This document shows positions 52,148 to 62,181 of a DNA stretch of 64,000 nucleotides, in pieces. Under the pieces are notes generated by a model that had not been told where the DNA came from, ran no database searches, and was given only the letters and a program-made list of their open reading frames with translations. Origin of the DNA: Bradyrhizobium sp. LTSP885 (GTDB taxonomy: Bacteria > Pseudomonadota > Alphaproteobacteria > Rhizobiales > Xanthobacteraceae). The stretch is taken from contig NZ_JYMT01000002.1 of assembly GCF_000938305.1 (NCBI RefSeq), positions 1-64,000 of the forward strand, given 5' to 3'. Each line of letters starts with the position of its first letter. Positions within the stretch are counted from its first letter, which is position 1. The position numbers were made by a program, and so were the translations under genes.

Positions 52148-55100
52148 ATGGACGAAGCGGATCGAGAGAACAACAATCCCGCCGTGGCCCGGATTCGCGG
52201 CCGCTACCCGCAGTACACGCGGGGGCGGTTGGGACGCTTTGCCGAAAGGCTGCGCGACAAAATTCACGCCGATCGCGTGCCCGTCGTGTCGCTTGAGCTT
52301 GCCGGACCAACCGAGCGGATCAGCCTATCCGAGGCGCTCAAGCTGGATTTTAGGCCAATTTCATTGGGCCAGACGCTCGGTCCGCTTTGGGCGACGTATT
52401 GGGTGCGGGTCTCGGCTGACGTACCCGCGGCCTGGGCCGGCTCGCGCGTGGACCTCTATTGGGACAGTCGCTCGGAAGCCTTGCTGTGGCTGGATGGGCG
52501 CTCATCGCAGGGGCTGAACCCCGGTCGCCACATTGCGCCGCTGCTTCAGCCGGCACGCGGCGGTGAGACGCTCACCTTCTATGTGGAAGTTGCCTGCAAC
52601 GGCCTGTTTGGCGAGTTCGGAGGCAACCCGCTGGGCTACGCCCTGGCGGCGTGTGAGCTCTGTCGTTTTGATCCCGAGGTGCAGGCGATCTATTTCGACT
52701 ACGACGTTCTGCGACAGCTCGAGGCCGATCGGGATCCCGCGAGGAAAACCAGGTCATACGGTGCCGTCGGCGAGACGGTGCAACCGGCGCTGGATCGGAC
52801 CTGGGCGGGACGGTTGCTGCACGACCTCAACCGTATCTGTAATATCGCCGACCCCGATGACCGCACGACATGGCCGGCGGCGCGAACGATCCTCGACGGC
52901 TTGCTCGCGGCGCGCAATGGCACGGTCGCCCATGAGATGTCGGCGATCGGCCACGCCCACCTCGACACCGCGTGGCTATGGCCGTTGGACGAAACCAGGC
53001 GCAAGGCGCAGCGCAGCTTCTCCACGGCGGTTGCGCTGATGGACCGTTATCCCGATTTCAAGTTCGCCTGCTCGCAGGCCTACCAGTACGCCATCATCGA
53101 GCAGCACGACCCCGATCTGTTCGCGCGCATCCGCGCCAAGGTCGCCACGGGGCAATGGATTCCCGTCGGCGGCAGCTGGATCGAGCCGGATTGCAATCTG
53201 CCCTGGGGCGAGTCGATCTGTCGGCAATTCCTGTATGGTCAGCGCTACTTCGAGCGGACCTTCGGCAAGCGCTCCACTGTGTTCTGGAATCCGGATGTGT
53301 TCGGCTATGACGGCCAGTTGCCCCAGCTGATGCGGTCGGCCGGGATGCCGCGCTTCCTGACCCAAAAGCTGTCGTGGAACAAATTCACCTCGCCGCCGCA
53401 TCACAGCTTCCACTGGCGCGGGCACGATGGCAGCTCGGTGCTGGCGCATTTTCCACCCGCGGACACCTATAACGGATCGGCCGAAATCGCCGAGATTCGC
53501 TATCACGCGGCCAACTACAAGGACGCCGACCGTTCGACTGACGCGCTCTATCTGTTTGGCTATGGCGACGGCGGCGGGGGCGCCGATGAAACGATGCTTG
53601 AGACGCTCAAGCGCACGCGGGACCTGCAGGGGCTTCCAAGAATTCAAGTTCGCAACGTCGACGAATTCTTCGACCGCCTCGCAATGTCGGCCGCGGATCT
53701 GGCCACGATCGAGGGCGAGCTCTATCTCGAATATCATCGCGGCACCTACACCACGCAAGGCGAGATCAAGCGCCTCAATCGCGCCTGCGAGGCCGGCCTT
53801 CAGGCGCTGGAATTCGTGACCACGCTTGCGCGTGCATGGGACCAACCGGCGCCGTCAGCGGAGGAGATCGAAGGTCTGTGGCGCACGCTGCTGACCAACC
53901 AGTTCCACGACATCATCCCGGGCAGCAGCATTCGCGAGGTCTATGAGCGGGCCGAGGTCGAACTCGCTGCCGTGGAGCACGAGGTTAAACACCGCACGCA
54001 AGCCGTGCTGACCACACTCTGCGAGCCGGACGAAGCCATTTGGACGCCGATCAATACATTGGGCAGTTCTCGCGCCGAGGTCGCTTCCGATCCGGACGGC
54101 GGACTTCGCTATGTCGTCGCCCCTCCGTTCGCGGCAGGCGAAGCGACCACGACGGCAGACCGCGTCGCGCTATCGTCCGATGCGGATGGCTTCGTGCTGT
54201 CGAACGCGCAATTGAACGTGCGGATTGACCGCAGCGGTCTTGTCCAATCGCTGGTCCATTTGCCGACCGGCCGCGAAACTCTCGCGTCGCCTGCGGCCCG
54301 CTTTCTGCTGCTCGATGACAGGCCGCTCGAATTCGAAGCGTGGGATATCGATCCGTTCGCACTGGAGACCGCGCGCGACCTGACAGGAGAGGTGAGTTGC
54401 GATGTGCAGTCGGAAGGCGGACTTCGGGCTGAGATTCGTTTCGAGCGTGCCCTCGGAAAAGCGAGCCGACTCAGTCAGGTGATCCGCCTGGACGCCGGCG
54501 CTCATCACCTTGCGTTCGAAACGACGGTCGATTGGCAGGAGCGCAAGACGGCGCTGAAGGTCATGTTTCCCGTCGCCTGCCGCGCACCCAATGCAACCTA
54601 TGAAACCATGTTCGGTGCAACGGCGCGGCCGACGCACGCCAATACGGATGCCGATGCCGCCAAATATGAGGTCCCCGGCCACCGTTGGTCTGATCTCTCC
54701 GAGCCGGATTTTGGCGTGTCGCTGTTCAGCGCCGTCAGGCACGGCTATTCGACGTTCGGCAGCCAGCTCGCGCTCACGCTGCTGCGCGGGCCTGAGTCAC
54801 CCGATCCGAAAGCCGATATCGGGCGTCACCGGATGCGCTACGCGATCTATCCCCATGCAGGCGATTGGCGCGCCGCCGACACGGTTGGGAGGGCGCTCCG
54901 CTTTGCGCGTCCGGTGCTTTGGACCAAAGGACGATCGCGCGACCCGTTGAAGCAGTCGTTCCTGCGGGCATCCCCGTCCAATTTGGTCGTCGATACGATC
55001 AAGCCGGCCGAAGACGGCGACGGCTGGGTGGTGCGGCTCTACGAGAGTCAGGGTATCCAAGCCCGCGCGACACTTGATTTCGGCGTCGACGTATCGTCGG

Positions 55101-55222
55101 TGTGGATGAGCAACATCCTGGAAGATCGGATTGAAGCATTGCCGGCGGAGCGCCGGAGTTGCCGCCTGTCGCTGCGTCCGTTCCAGATCGCGACGCTCCG
55201 GATTGTCGGGGCGGCGGCTTGA
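52148..55222 (+). CDS. GH38 alpha-mannosidase
   Basis: This 1024-aa glycoside hydrolase should cleave alpha-mannosides. The GH38 core has the zinc motif IGHAHLDTAWLWPLDETRR, the nucleophile region FWNPDVFGYDGQLPQL, GGSWIEPDCNLPWGES, and LLTNQFHDIIPGSSIREV. The middle and C-terminal beta-domains (FGATARPTHANTDADAAKYEVPGHRW, DFGVSLFSAVRHGYSTFGSQLALTLLRGP) are typical. No signal peptide is visible, so it is cytoplasmic. There are no transporter genes beside it; a role in recycling host or own mannosides is inference. Full length for the family. Confidence 0.95.
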   Translation: MDEADRENNNPAVARIRGRYPQYTRGRLGRFAERLRDKIHADRVPVVSLELAGPTERISLSEALKLDFRPISLGQTLGPLWATYWVRVSADVPAAWAGSRVDLYWDSRSEALLWLDGRSSQGLNPGRHIAPLLQPARGGETLTFYVEVACNGLFGEFGGNPLGYALAACELCRFDPEVQAIYFDYDVLRQLEADRDPARKTRSYGAVGETVQPALDRTWAGRLLHDLNRICNIADPDDRTTWPAARTILDGLLAARNGTVAHEMSAIGHAHLDTAWLWPLDETRRKAQRSFSTAVALMDRYPDFKFACSQAYQYAIIEQHDPDLFARIRAKVATGQWIPVGGSWIEPDCNLPWGESICRQFLYGQRYFERTFGKRSTVFWNPDVFGYDGQLPQLMRSAGMPRFLTQKLSWNKFTSPPHHSFHWRGHDGSSVLAHFPPADTYNGSAEIAEIRYHAANYKDADRSTDALYLFGYGDGGGGADETMLETLKRTRDLQGLPRIQVRNVDEFFDRLAMSAADLATIEGELYLEYHRGTYTTQGEIKRLNRACEAGLQALEFVTTLARAWDQPAPSAEEIEGLWRTLLTNQFHDIIPGSSIREVYERAEVELAAVEHEVKHRTQAVLTTLCEPDEAIWTPINTLGSSRAEVASDPDGGLRYVVAPPFAAGEATTTADRVALSSDADGFVLSNAQLNVRIDRSGLVQSLVHLPTGRETLASPAARFLLLDDRPLEFEAWDIDPFALETARDLTGEVSCDVQSEGGLRAEIRFERALGKASRLSQVIRLDAGAHHLAFETTVDWQERKTALKVMFPVACRAPNATYETMFGATARPTHANTDADAAKYEVPGHRWSDLSEPDFGVSLFSAVRHGYSTFGSQLALTLLRGPESPDPKADIGRHRMRYAIYPHAGDWRAADTVGRALRFARPVLWTKGRSRDPLKQSFLRASPSNLVVDTIKPAEDGDGWVVRLYESQGIQARATLDFGVDVSSVWMSNILEDRIEALPAERRSCRLSLRPFQIATLRIVGAAA

Positions 55223-55407
55223 TCTTCGCGGGGTCAGCTCGCATGAACGTGATGATATGATTTATATCATTCATTGAACGTCGTTGCGTCGCCGACTACG
55301 TGGAGCGAGCGGCAGATCAGGGAACAGACCTGCTGCGCAGCCTGGGGTCGGATGACATCCGTCGCCCGGACCGCAATGATCAATCATCAACCGTCGGGAG
55401 AACAGCC

Positions 55408-55785
55408 ATGCCGCTCGTCCGGATCGATCTTCGCAAGGGGAAGGATGCCGCCTTTCGGCGGGATGTCGGCAAAGCCGTGTACGAGGCGATGCTGAGCGTC
55501 GGCGTGCCGAAGGACGATCGATTTCAGGTCATCAGCGAGCACGACGCCGGAAACTTTCTCTTCGATCCGGACTACCTTGGGATCCACCGCAGCGACGATC
55601 TGGTGATCGTCCAGATCACGTGGAACGAGGGGCGCACGCTCGAGCAGAAGAAGGCGCTCTACAAGGCCATCGCCGGCGGCCTGTCGGCGCTTGGCGTTCG
55701 GCCGGAAGACGTCTTCATCAACCTCGTCGAGGTCAAGAAGGAGAACTGGTCTTTCGGCAACGGCGTGGCCCAGTACGCGTCTTGA
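55408..55785 (+). CDS. Tautomerase-family protein
   Basis: This 125-aa protein starts MPLVRIDLRKG, exposing Pro after Met removal as the general base of the 4-oxalocrotonate tautomerase superfamily. LEQKKALYKAIAGGLSALGVRPEDVFINLVEVKKENWSFGNG is the long-form pattern near malonate semialdehyde decarboxylase/MIF. CGGGAG precedes ATG 55408. The reaction is not known. Confidence 0.9.
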   Translation: MPLVRIDLRKGKDAAFRRDVGKAVYEAMLSVGVPKDDRFQVISEHDAGNFLFDPDYLGIHRSDDLVIVQITWNEGRTLEQKKALYKAIAGGLSALGVRPEDVFINLVEVKKENWSFGNGVAQYAS

Positions 55786-55800
55786 TGCGGCGACGCCGCG

Positions 55801-55912
55801 GTGGGCAAAGCCACCGGGTCGCGCGGATGCGCGCCCGATGACAGGCCTCGCGTACCCACCATCACGAGCAGAGTGTTGATGGTGGGCGCGGCGCAAGAGC
55901 GCCTTTGCCCAC
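55801..55912. repeat. Palindromic intergenic repeat, type GTGGGCAAAG
   Basis: Outer arms GTGGGCAAAG and CTTTGCCCAC are perfect inverted copies. Inner arms CCCACCATCA and TGATGGTGGG lie at 55856-55886. It fills the gap between the convergent tautomerase and binding-protein genes. Confidence 0.9.
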
Positions 55913-55927
55913 CATGCAATGCTTACC

Positions 55928-57142
55928 TCAGTTCGACTTCACCAGCGGGCAGCCGCCCTTGTCGAGCGGACGGAAGGCCTCGTCGCCGGGCACGGTGGTG
56001 ATCAGTTTGTAGAGGTCCCACTCGCCCTTGGACTCCTCGGGCTTCTTGACCTCGAACAGGTACATGTCGTGCACCATGCGGCCGTCGATCCGGATCTTGC
56101 CGTTCTTGGCGAAGAAGTCGTTGATCGGGGTCGCACGCATCTGCGCCATCACCTTCGGCGCCTCGTCGGTGCCGATGGCTTCGATCGCCTTCAGATAGTG
56201 CATGGTCGCCGAATAGAGGCCGGCCTGGATCATGGTCGGCATGTGGCCGACCTTTTCGTTGAAGCGCTTCGAGAAGGCGCGGGTCTCGTCGTTCATGTCC
56301 CAGTAGAAGGCGTCGGTGACGATCAGGCCCTGGGTCGCCTTGACGCCGAGCGAATGGGTATCGGTGATTTCCTGCAGCAGCGCGATCATCTTCTGGCCGC
56401 CCTCGATCAGGCCGAATTCGGCGGCCTGCTTCAGCGCGTTGGTGGTGTCGCCGCCGGCATTCGCCAGCGCCACGACCTTGGCCTTGGAGGCCTGCGCTTG
56501 CAGCAGGAACGACGAGAAGTCCGACGAATTCAGCGGATGGCGCACCTCGCCGAGCACCTTGCCGCCGCTTTCCTTGACGACATTGGCGGCGTCGCGCTGC
56601 AGCGCCATGCCGAAAGCGTAGTCGGCGGTGACGAAGAACCAGGTGTCCTCGCCGCGCTTGACCATCGCCTTACCCGCGACGTTCGAGAGCGCGTAGGTGT
56701 CGTAGGTCCAGTGCACGGTGTTGGGCGAGCAGGCGACGCCGGTGATGTCGGAGGAGCCGCCGCCGGAATTGATGTTGATCTTGTTCTTCTCGCGCGTCAG
56801 CGCCGAGATCGGCAGCGCGACCGACGAGGTCGGGACGTCGAAGATCGCGTCGACCTTCTCATTGTCGTACCAGTTGCGCGCGATGTTGATGCCGACGTCG
56901 GGCTTGTTCTGGTGATCGGCGGCGACAACCTCGACAGGCTTGCCCTTCACCTTGGCGCCGTAATCGGCGACCGCCATCTCGACGGCGGCGACCGAGCCCT
57001 TGCCGGTGGCGTCGGCATAGAGGCTCGACATGTCGGTGAGCACGCCGATCTTGACCACGTCGTCGGAGATCTGGGCGTTGGCGGCGGTGCCGGATGCGGC
57101 AAGCGCGAGGCCGGCCGCCACTGCGGCCAAAAGCGATTTCAT
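55928..57142 (-). CDS. ABC transporter substrate-binding protein (LivK-like)
   Basis: This 404-aa periplasmic protein has a signal peptide (LLAAVAAGLALAASGTAANA) and then the pattern of branched-chain amino acid-type binding proteins: DVVKIGVLTDMSSLYADATG, VADYGAKVKGKPVEVVAADHQNKPDVG, NSGGGSSDITGVACSPNTVHWTYDTYAL. No permease or ATPase gene is beside it, so it is an orphan binding protein. The ligand may be an amino acid, amide or aromatic acid. ATG 57142 is preceded by GGGAGAG. Confidence 0.93.
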   Translation of the reverse strand: MKSLLAAVAAGLALAASGTAANAQISDDVVKIGVLTDMSSLYADATGKGSVAAVEMAVADYGAKVKGKPVEVVAADHQNKPDVGINIARNWYDNEKVDAIFDVPTSSVALPISALTREKNKININSGGGSSDITGVACSPNTVHWTYDTYALSNVAGKAMVKRGEDTWFFVTADYAFGMALQRDAANVVKESGGKVLGEVRHPLNSSDFSSFLLQAQASKAKVVALANAGGDTTNALKQAAEFGLIEGGQKMIALLQEITDTHSLGVKATQGLIVTDAFYWDMNDETRAFSKRFNEKVGHMPTMIQAGLYSATMHYLKAIEAIGTDEAPKVMAQMRATPINDFFAKNGKIRIDGRMVHDMYLFEVKKPEESKGEWDLYKLITTVPGDEAFRPLDKGGCPLVKSN

Positions 57143-57268
57143 CGTGGTCTCTCCCTGACGTCTCATTAAGGACTTGGTTTCACGGGCACCTTCTACCGGT
57201 GCGGCAACCTGTCGCAAAGTCGACTTTTTGGGCATAGCCGGTATCGACGGACCGTTGGCTTCCGCCGC

Positions 57269-58840
57269 TCACAGCGCCGGCAACGCGCTCACGGCTGCGT
57301 TGATGGTGCCGTCGGTCTCCACGAGCACCCGCAACGTCTTCGAATCGAATTCGATCCCGGCAAGGCGGACGGCGGTGACCTCCGCATCGATGCGGAGCCC
57401 CACCTCGTTCTTCTGCAGGTCGGCGATGGCGGAGGAGAGCTTGCGTTGCGCGTTGTTGGCGAACGGCTTCAGGTCGACGATCAGCCGGTCGGCGAGCGCC
57501 TGTTGCAGCTTCGGGATCGCGGCCCGTGCGGCCGCGCCGAGCAGGCCGAACGCGGCCTCGGATTCGACCGCCAGTTCGACGTCGGTCAACCGCAGCGTCT
57601 GCGCCTGCTGGTCGAGCCGTGGCCGGCCCCAGATGTGCACGGTCGCCTCGGCGCCGAGGCCGAGCCAGCTGGTTTTTTCCTTGGCGTGCACCAGCAGCGA
57701 GATCAGCAGGCGGTCGCCGGAGGCGGCAACGCCCGCATGCTTGACCGTGACGTCGACCGAACCGGAGCCGTCCTCGGGGAAGGTCTTGCCCTTGAGCTGG
57801 GCCTCGATGAGCTGGGTCAGCGTCGTGAACGACATGTCGACCGGCAGGCCGATCGCGACCTTGCTCGGCATCGGCGGCACGATCGTGAGTTTCTCGGGGA
57901 ACGGGCAGGTCGGGGCGGTCTGGGTTTCGGTGATACGGGTCTCGGCCTCTATTCCCATCGTGATGATCATCGATGACGCATCGACCTTCGGCTGCGCCGC
58001 GATCGCGCGGGTCGGCCGCAGCTCCAGCCACATCGGCGGCATCGACGAGGTTCCGCCGGTGCCCTGCAGCGGGATCGAGCGGCAGGCCTTGGTCCATTGG
58101 GCGCGCGCGTTGTTCTCGAAGGTCGGGTCGTTGCGCAATCTCGCCTGCACGGCGGCGATCTGATCGGCGACCTGCTTGTCGATCACAGGCTTGACCTGGG
58201 CGGGCACGCTGACCTTGACGCCGGCGGCCGACAGGCTGGAGTCATTGAGATTGACCTGCGCCTGCAGGTTCGGCTCGATCCGCCAGGACGCGCCGAGCTT
58301 CGGCCGCGAAGTGAGGGTGACGTTGCCCTTGATCTCGGCGTCGGCGTTGAGCTGCTTGATGTGCACGGCACCGATCTGCTTGGCGACATTGCCGCCGAGC
58401 AGGCTGCCGAGCGCGTCGCCGACCGCGCCGGTCGCCTTGGCCGACAGCGAGCCGGTGACCTTGAGGGTTCCGGTGATCGGGGTGGCCAGCGTCAACACGT
58501 CCTGCGCGCCGGTGACAGCGATCGGCCCGCGCGACGCGGTCCAGCCGATATCGGCGTTCTGCAGGATCTGCGACACCGGGTTGTCGGCCTTGCCGGCAAA
58601 GGTCTTCGGGGCGCCGCGTTCGGCGGCATCGCGGATCGCCGACAGTGCGACGGCGACCTGCGCCACGATCGTCGAGGAGCGCGGCGCCGGTGGCAGCGGC
58701 GGCAATTGCACAAGCTGCGGCTGCTGTACGGTGGCGCGCGGCGCAAGCCAGTTCATGGCCAGCAGGCTGACCACGAACGACACCGCCACGACGGCGATCC
58801 CGAGCAACATTGTCTTTGGATGCATCGGAAGACGCATCAT
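57269..58840 (-). CDS. DUF4403 family protein
   Basis: This 523-aa protein has an N-terminal signal anchor (TMLLGIAVVAVSFVVSLLAMNWL) and a large periplasmic beta-rich body. The repeated SRGPIAVTGAQDVLTLATPITGTLKVTGSL and VSVPAQVKPVIDKQVADQIAAVQARL segments fit DUF4403, which is thought to resemble lipid-binding tubular folds. Function is not established. It ends near the start of a small gap with the LivK-like gene. Confidence 0.85.
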   Translation of the reverse strand: MMRLPMHPKTMLLGIAVVAVSFVVSLLAMNWLAPRATVQQPQLVQLPPLPPAPRSSTIVAQVAVALSAIRDAAERGAPKTFAGKADNPVSQILQNADIGWTASRGPIAVTGAQDVLTLATPITGTLKVTGSLSAKATGAVGDALGSLLGGNVAKQIGAVHIKQLNADAEIKGNVTLTSRPKLGASWRIEPNLQAQVNLNDSSLSAAGVKVSVPAQVKPVIDKQVADQIAAVQARLRNDPTFENNARAQWTKACRSIPLQGTGGTSSMPPMWLELRPTRAIAAQPKVDASSMIITMGIEAETRITETQTAPTCPFPEKLTIVPPMPSKVAIGLPVDMSFTTLTQLIEAQLKGKTFPEDGSGSVDVTVKHAGVAASGDRLLISLLVHAKEKTSWLGLGAEATVHIWGRPRLDQQAQTLRLTDVELAVESEAAFGLLGAAARAAIPKLQQALADRLIVDLKPFANNAQRKLSSAIADLQKNEVGLRIDAEVTAVRLAGIEFDSKTLRVLVETDGTINAAVSALPAL

Positions 58841-58989
58841 TCCCCCGGCTGAAATGAACAGACGGGTTGTACAGGCCTGCCGACGGGGGCGCCAGTGTGG
58901 CCGGATCGGGCTTCTTCAGGGGCGGAAATTGCCGGCCGCCGCCAATGCGGCGAAGAGGTTAACGATCACGCTCGCTCACGAACGCGACA

Positions 58990-59017
58990 ACGGCCCCGGC
59001 GGGAATGCCGGAGCCGT
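58990..59017 (-). terminator. Possible terminator for the L,D-transpeptidase
   Basis: ACGGCCCCGGC and GCCGGAGCCGT form a near-perfect stem around GGGAAT, 25 bp past the stop. There is no T-run, so it is only a candidate. Confidence 0.35.
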
Positions 59018-59041
59018 CGTCGGTGTCTGGATGTGTCCGAT

Positions 59042-59728
59042 TTAGCGGATGGCCGAGCCGAGGTCCGCGCGGCGATCGGTCATCGGCAGCACGATCACCT
59101 TGGTGCCGACATTGACCCGCGAATAGAGGTCCGCGACGTCTTCATTGGTGAGGCGCAGGCAGCCCGAGGAGACGTGGGTGCCGATCGTCTCCGGCGCGTT
59201 GGTGCCGTGGATGCGGTAGACGGTGCCGCCGAGATACATCGCGCGGGCGCCGAGCGGGTTGCCGGGGCCGCCGGCCATGTGGCGCGGCAGGTAAGGCTGG
59301 CGGGCGATCATTTCCGGGGGCGGGGTCCAATCCGGCCACTCCGCCTTCTTGGTGATGGTCTGGGTGCCCGACCAGGTGAAGCCCTCGCGGCCGACGCCGA
59401 TCCCGTAGCGGATCGCCTGGCCGCCGCCCAGCACGTAGTAAAGATAGGTGTGCGGGGTATCGATGATAACGGTGCCGGGCGCCTCGCGGGTCGGATAGCT
59501 GACGATCTGCCGCTTCAGGCGCGCGGACAGCTCTGCGGAACGGTCTTCATCCTGGACCTGCGGCATCGACTGCACCGGCGGGGCCGCCTCGGTCGGCGGC
59601 GTCAGGATGAACGGGAAGATCGGCAGCGGAGCGGCTGCGGCGGAAGCGGAAAAGGCAAGGGTGCCAAGCGCCAGCGCGCCAAAGGCGGCGGCAGCGACAC
59701 GTGCGTTCACTCTGATGGAATTGAACAT
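59042..59728 (-). CDS. L,D-transpeptidase (YkuD domain)
   Basis: This 228-aa secreted enzyme has a signal peptide (VAAAAFGALALGTLAFSASAAAA) and a YkuD domain from about residue 80 to 215. The active His is in RIHGTNAP and the Cys at 190 in SSGCLRL. The domain matches that of the 10093 gene almost block for block (TYLYYVLGGG, EWPDWTPPPEM, GGPGNPLGARAMYLGGTVYRIHGTN). The long Pro-rich extension of the other copy is absent. It should cross-link peptidoglycan. Confidence 0.95.
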   Translation of the reverse strand: MFNSIRVNARVAAAAFGALALGTLAFSASAAAAPLPIFPFILTPPTEAAPPVQSMPQVQDEDRSAELSARLKRQIVSYPTREAPGTVIIDTPHTYLYYVLGGGQAIRYGIGVGREGFTWSGTQTITKKAEWPDWTPPPEMIARQPYLPRHMAGGPGNPLGARAMYLGGTVYRIHGTNAPETIGTHVSSGCLRLTNEDVADLYSRVNVGTKVIVLPMTDRRADLGSAIR

Positions 59729-59936
59729 TGTCGACCCCTGTTGTTTGCGCCCTGCGCGCCCATTCGGCGCGTCGTTGAGGCAAACCAGTACAGGTCAGGC
59801 GTTTCAGGACGTTTGCACGAAATCGCCAAAATGGTTTCGTGGCGTTAGGGAATTGTTTCGTGCGTGTTTCGTCGGGGCGGTTAACGGCGGATTGCCGGGG
59901 GCGCCCTCAGGCATGGAGATATCCGGCCAGCCCGTC

Positions 59937-60689
59937 TCACAGCAGCTTTGCCGCGGTGACGACCAGAATGGCGTAGCAGGCGCGGTAGAGCGCGCGCTGG
60001 TCGAGACGCTCATGCAGCCGCCACCCTGCCCAGACGCCTGCCGGCACGGCCGGCACGCACAGCGCCATCAGCAGCCACAGGCTCTTCGAGGGCGTGGCGA
60101 GCACGAGCCAAGGGCCGGCCTTCAGCAGGTTGCCGACCGTGAAGAACAGGCTGGTGGTGCCGGCATAGAGCGCCTTCGACATGCCGAGCGGCAGCAGGTA
60201 GATCGCAAGCGGCGGCCCGCCCGAATGAGCCACCATCGTGGTGACTCCGGAGGAGAGGCCGGCCAGCGTGGCCTTGAGCGTCGAGCGCGGACGCGGCTTG
60301 ATCTCGCCGCCGCCGAGAAACCACGTCGCCGCGAACGCCAGCGTCACCAGGCCCATCACGATCTCGACGGCATGCCGGTCGAGATCGCGCAGCACGAAGT
60401 AACCGAGCCCGACGCCGACGACCAGCGCCGGCAACAGCATCGCAAGGTCGACGCGCGACCAGGTGTTCGGCCGCCAGTAGCGCAGCGCCGTGACGTCCAT
60501 GACGATGAACAATGGCGCCAGCAACGCGCCTGCCGCGATCGGGTCCATCGCCAGCGACAGCAGCGGGATGCCGACGATCGCAAAGCCGCCGCCGAACGCG
60601 CCCTTCATGAAGGCGATCAGGAACACGCCGGCGAGGGCGATCGCGAGCGTGAAAGGCCCGGGCAGATCTGCGATGGCGGATGCGATCAT
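59937..60689 (-). CDS. TSUP (TauE/SafE) family membrane permease
   Basis: This 250-aa protein has about eight hydrophobic helices. Opening helix LAIALAGVFLIAFMKGAFGGGFAIVGIPLLSL has the family GxxGGGxxxxGxPLL pattern. The second half ATLAGLSSGVTTMVAHSGGPPLAIYLLPLG mirrors it with the GGPP motif. Members export sulfite or organosulfur anions, or take up others; the substrate is not predictable here. Confidence 0.92.
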   Translation of the reverse strand: MIASAIADLPGPFTLAIALAGVFLIAFMKGAFGGGFAIVGIPLLSLAMDPIAAGALLAPLFIVMDVTALRYWRPNTWSRVDLAMLLPALVVGVGLGYFVLRDLDRHAVEIVMGLVTLAFAATWFLGGGEIKPRPRSTLKATLAGLSSGVTTMVAHSGGPPLAIYLLPLGMSKALYAGTTSLFFTVGNLLKAGPWLVLATPSKSLWLLMALCVPAVPAGVWAGWRLHERLDQRALYRACYAILVVTAAKLL

Positions 60690-60786
60690 GGTGTCGTTTG
60701 CAGCGTTGCGATCGCGCGCAACATGGCGCTGCGAGTATGCACGCGCAACCCGAACATTGCTCTCGGTACAATGGCGCGAGCTGGCC

Positions 60787-62181
60787 TTAGCTGGCCCGCA
60801 TCCGCGGCAGGCCCGGCGTGGTGCCGCCGATCGCGGCGCGGCGGTCGGCGATGGCGTGGTGGAATTGCTCGAGCGTCAGGCCGATCACCGAGAGATCGCC
60901 TTCCTCAATTGCGCCGTCGTCGTAGCAGTCGAGCGCCTCGCGCAGCAGATCGTCGGCCTGGCCCTGCATCGCCGCCAGCTCTTCGGTGGTCTCGGCGCCG
61001 CGCACCTTGGAGATCAACTCAAGCAAATTGTCGCGATGGGTGATGTATTGCTCGCGCTCGTTGCGCTTGAGGTAATGGCGCAGCCAGGCGCCCGCCGAGC
61101 CGACGCCTGACAGCAGCAGGATTCCGCCCCAGATGTAGTCGGAGTATTTCTCCATGAAGGTGCGTTCGGTGCCGTCAATATAGGCGGCGGCGCCCGGGTG
61201 CGCCGGCAGCGCGGCATCCTTGTCGGTGTCGGGCTTCTCGATCTTGGTCGCAGCAGGCACGTCGTGGGCGATCTGCGGGCGCACCGTGAAGATTTGCCGG
61301 AGCAGCGCGCCGACGGTCGCCTCGCTCAGGGTATGCTGCGCGACGATCACATGATTGACGCCGACGGTCTCGACCTTGTCCTCGGGCCGCGCGGGAGACG
61401 ACGAGAAGATGCTTCCCGCGATCTCCTCGGACTCGTAGAGCGGATGCTTCTGCGCGATCGCCTCCGAGACGTCGATCGGCAGGAACTTCGGTTCGCCGCG
61501 CGCGGCCGCCGTGGCCGCGATCGCATCTGACGTGATCTTGCTGTCGAGCGGCCCGACCGTCATGTAGGCGTCGAGCGAGAGGTCGCGCGCCAGATCGGCG
61601 ATCTGGCTGACGGCGAACTGGCTGACCGCAACCTTGTCCGGATTGACGCCGGACTCGGTGAGGATCACACGCAACAGCGTGACGTTGGCGTCGGTGCGGC
61701 CGATCACGCCGACCTTGTGGCCCGCGAGATCGCCGATGCTCTTGACCTTCGAGGCCGCGGACCGCTTTGCGCCCTTCGGCGGTGCGCCCGACGGCGCCCA
61801 CAGCACGACGACATTCTTGCGCAGGATCGAAACCGACTCGGCGCTGGCCGGCACATTGAGATCGCCGCGCGCGACCGCGAGGTCGACCTTGCCGGCGGTG
61901 AACAGGGCGATGCTCTCGGCGGCGCCCAGGGTCGTGGTCGGCCGCAGCCGAACCGTGCTGCCGTTGTGCGCAAAGGCCTGCGTGAACGCCTGCACCAGTT
62001 TCAGGTCGTCGCTGCCAGGCGGCCCGACCGCAATCCGCAACGTCACCGGACGCATCGCGTAATAGAGCGTGCTGCCGAGGATGCCGAACACGAAGATGCC
62101 CGCCGCAAGGATCAGCAGCGACGAGTTTCTTCGCCTGAGCCTGCGGCGCGTGGCGCCGGGATTTTCGCTCTGCTCTGACAT
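60787..62181 (-). CDS. TAXI-family TRAP solute-binding protein with C-terminal anchor
   Basis: This 464-aa protein has an N-terminal anchor (SLLILAAGIFVFGILGSTLYYAM) and the TAXI ligand-binding fold: LRIAVGPPGSDDLKLVQAFTQAFA, VDLAVARGDLNVPASAE, KSIGDLAGHKVGVIGRTDANVTLLR. Unusually, a second helix (YIWGGILLLSGVGSAGAWLRHYL) lies near the end, followed by a cytoplasmic helical tail (EEGDLSVIGLTLEQFHHAIADRR). No TRAP permease gene is nearby. It may act as a sensor rather than a transporter part. Confidence 0.87.
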   Translation of the reverse strand: MSEQSENPGATRRRLRRRNSSLLILAAGIFVFGILGSTLYYAMRPVTLRIAVGPPGSDDLKLVQAFTQAFAHNGSTVRLRPTTTLGAAESIALFTAGKVDLAVARGDLNVPASAESVSILRKNVVVLWAPSGAPPKGAKRSAASKVKSIGDLAGHKVGVIGRTDANVTLLRVILTESGVNPDKVAVSQFAVSQIADLARDLSLDAYMTVGPLDSKITSDAIAATAAARGEPKFLPIDVSEAIAQKHPLYESEEIAGSIFSSSPARPEDKVETVGVNHVIVAQHTLSEATVGALLRQIFTVRPQIAHDVPAATKIEKPDTDKDAALPAHPGAAAYIDGTERTFMEKYSDYIWGGILLLSGVGSAGAWLRHYLKRNEREQYITHRDNLLELISKVRGAETTEELAAMQGQADDLLREALDCYDDGAIEEGDLSVIGLTLEQFHHAIADRRAAIGGTTPGLPRMRAS

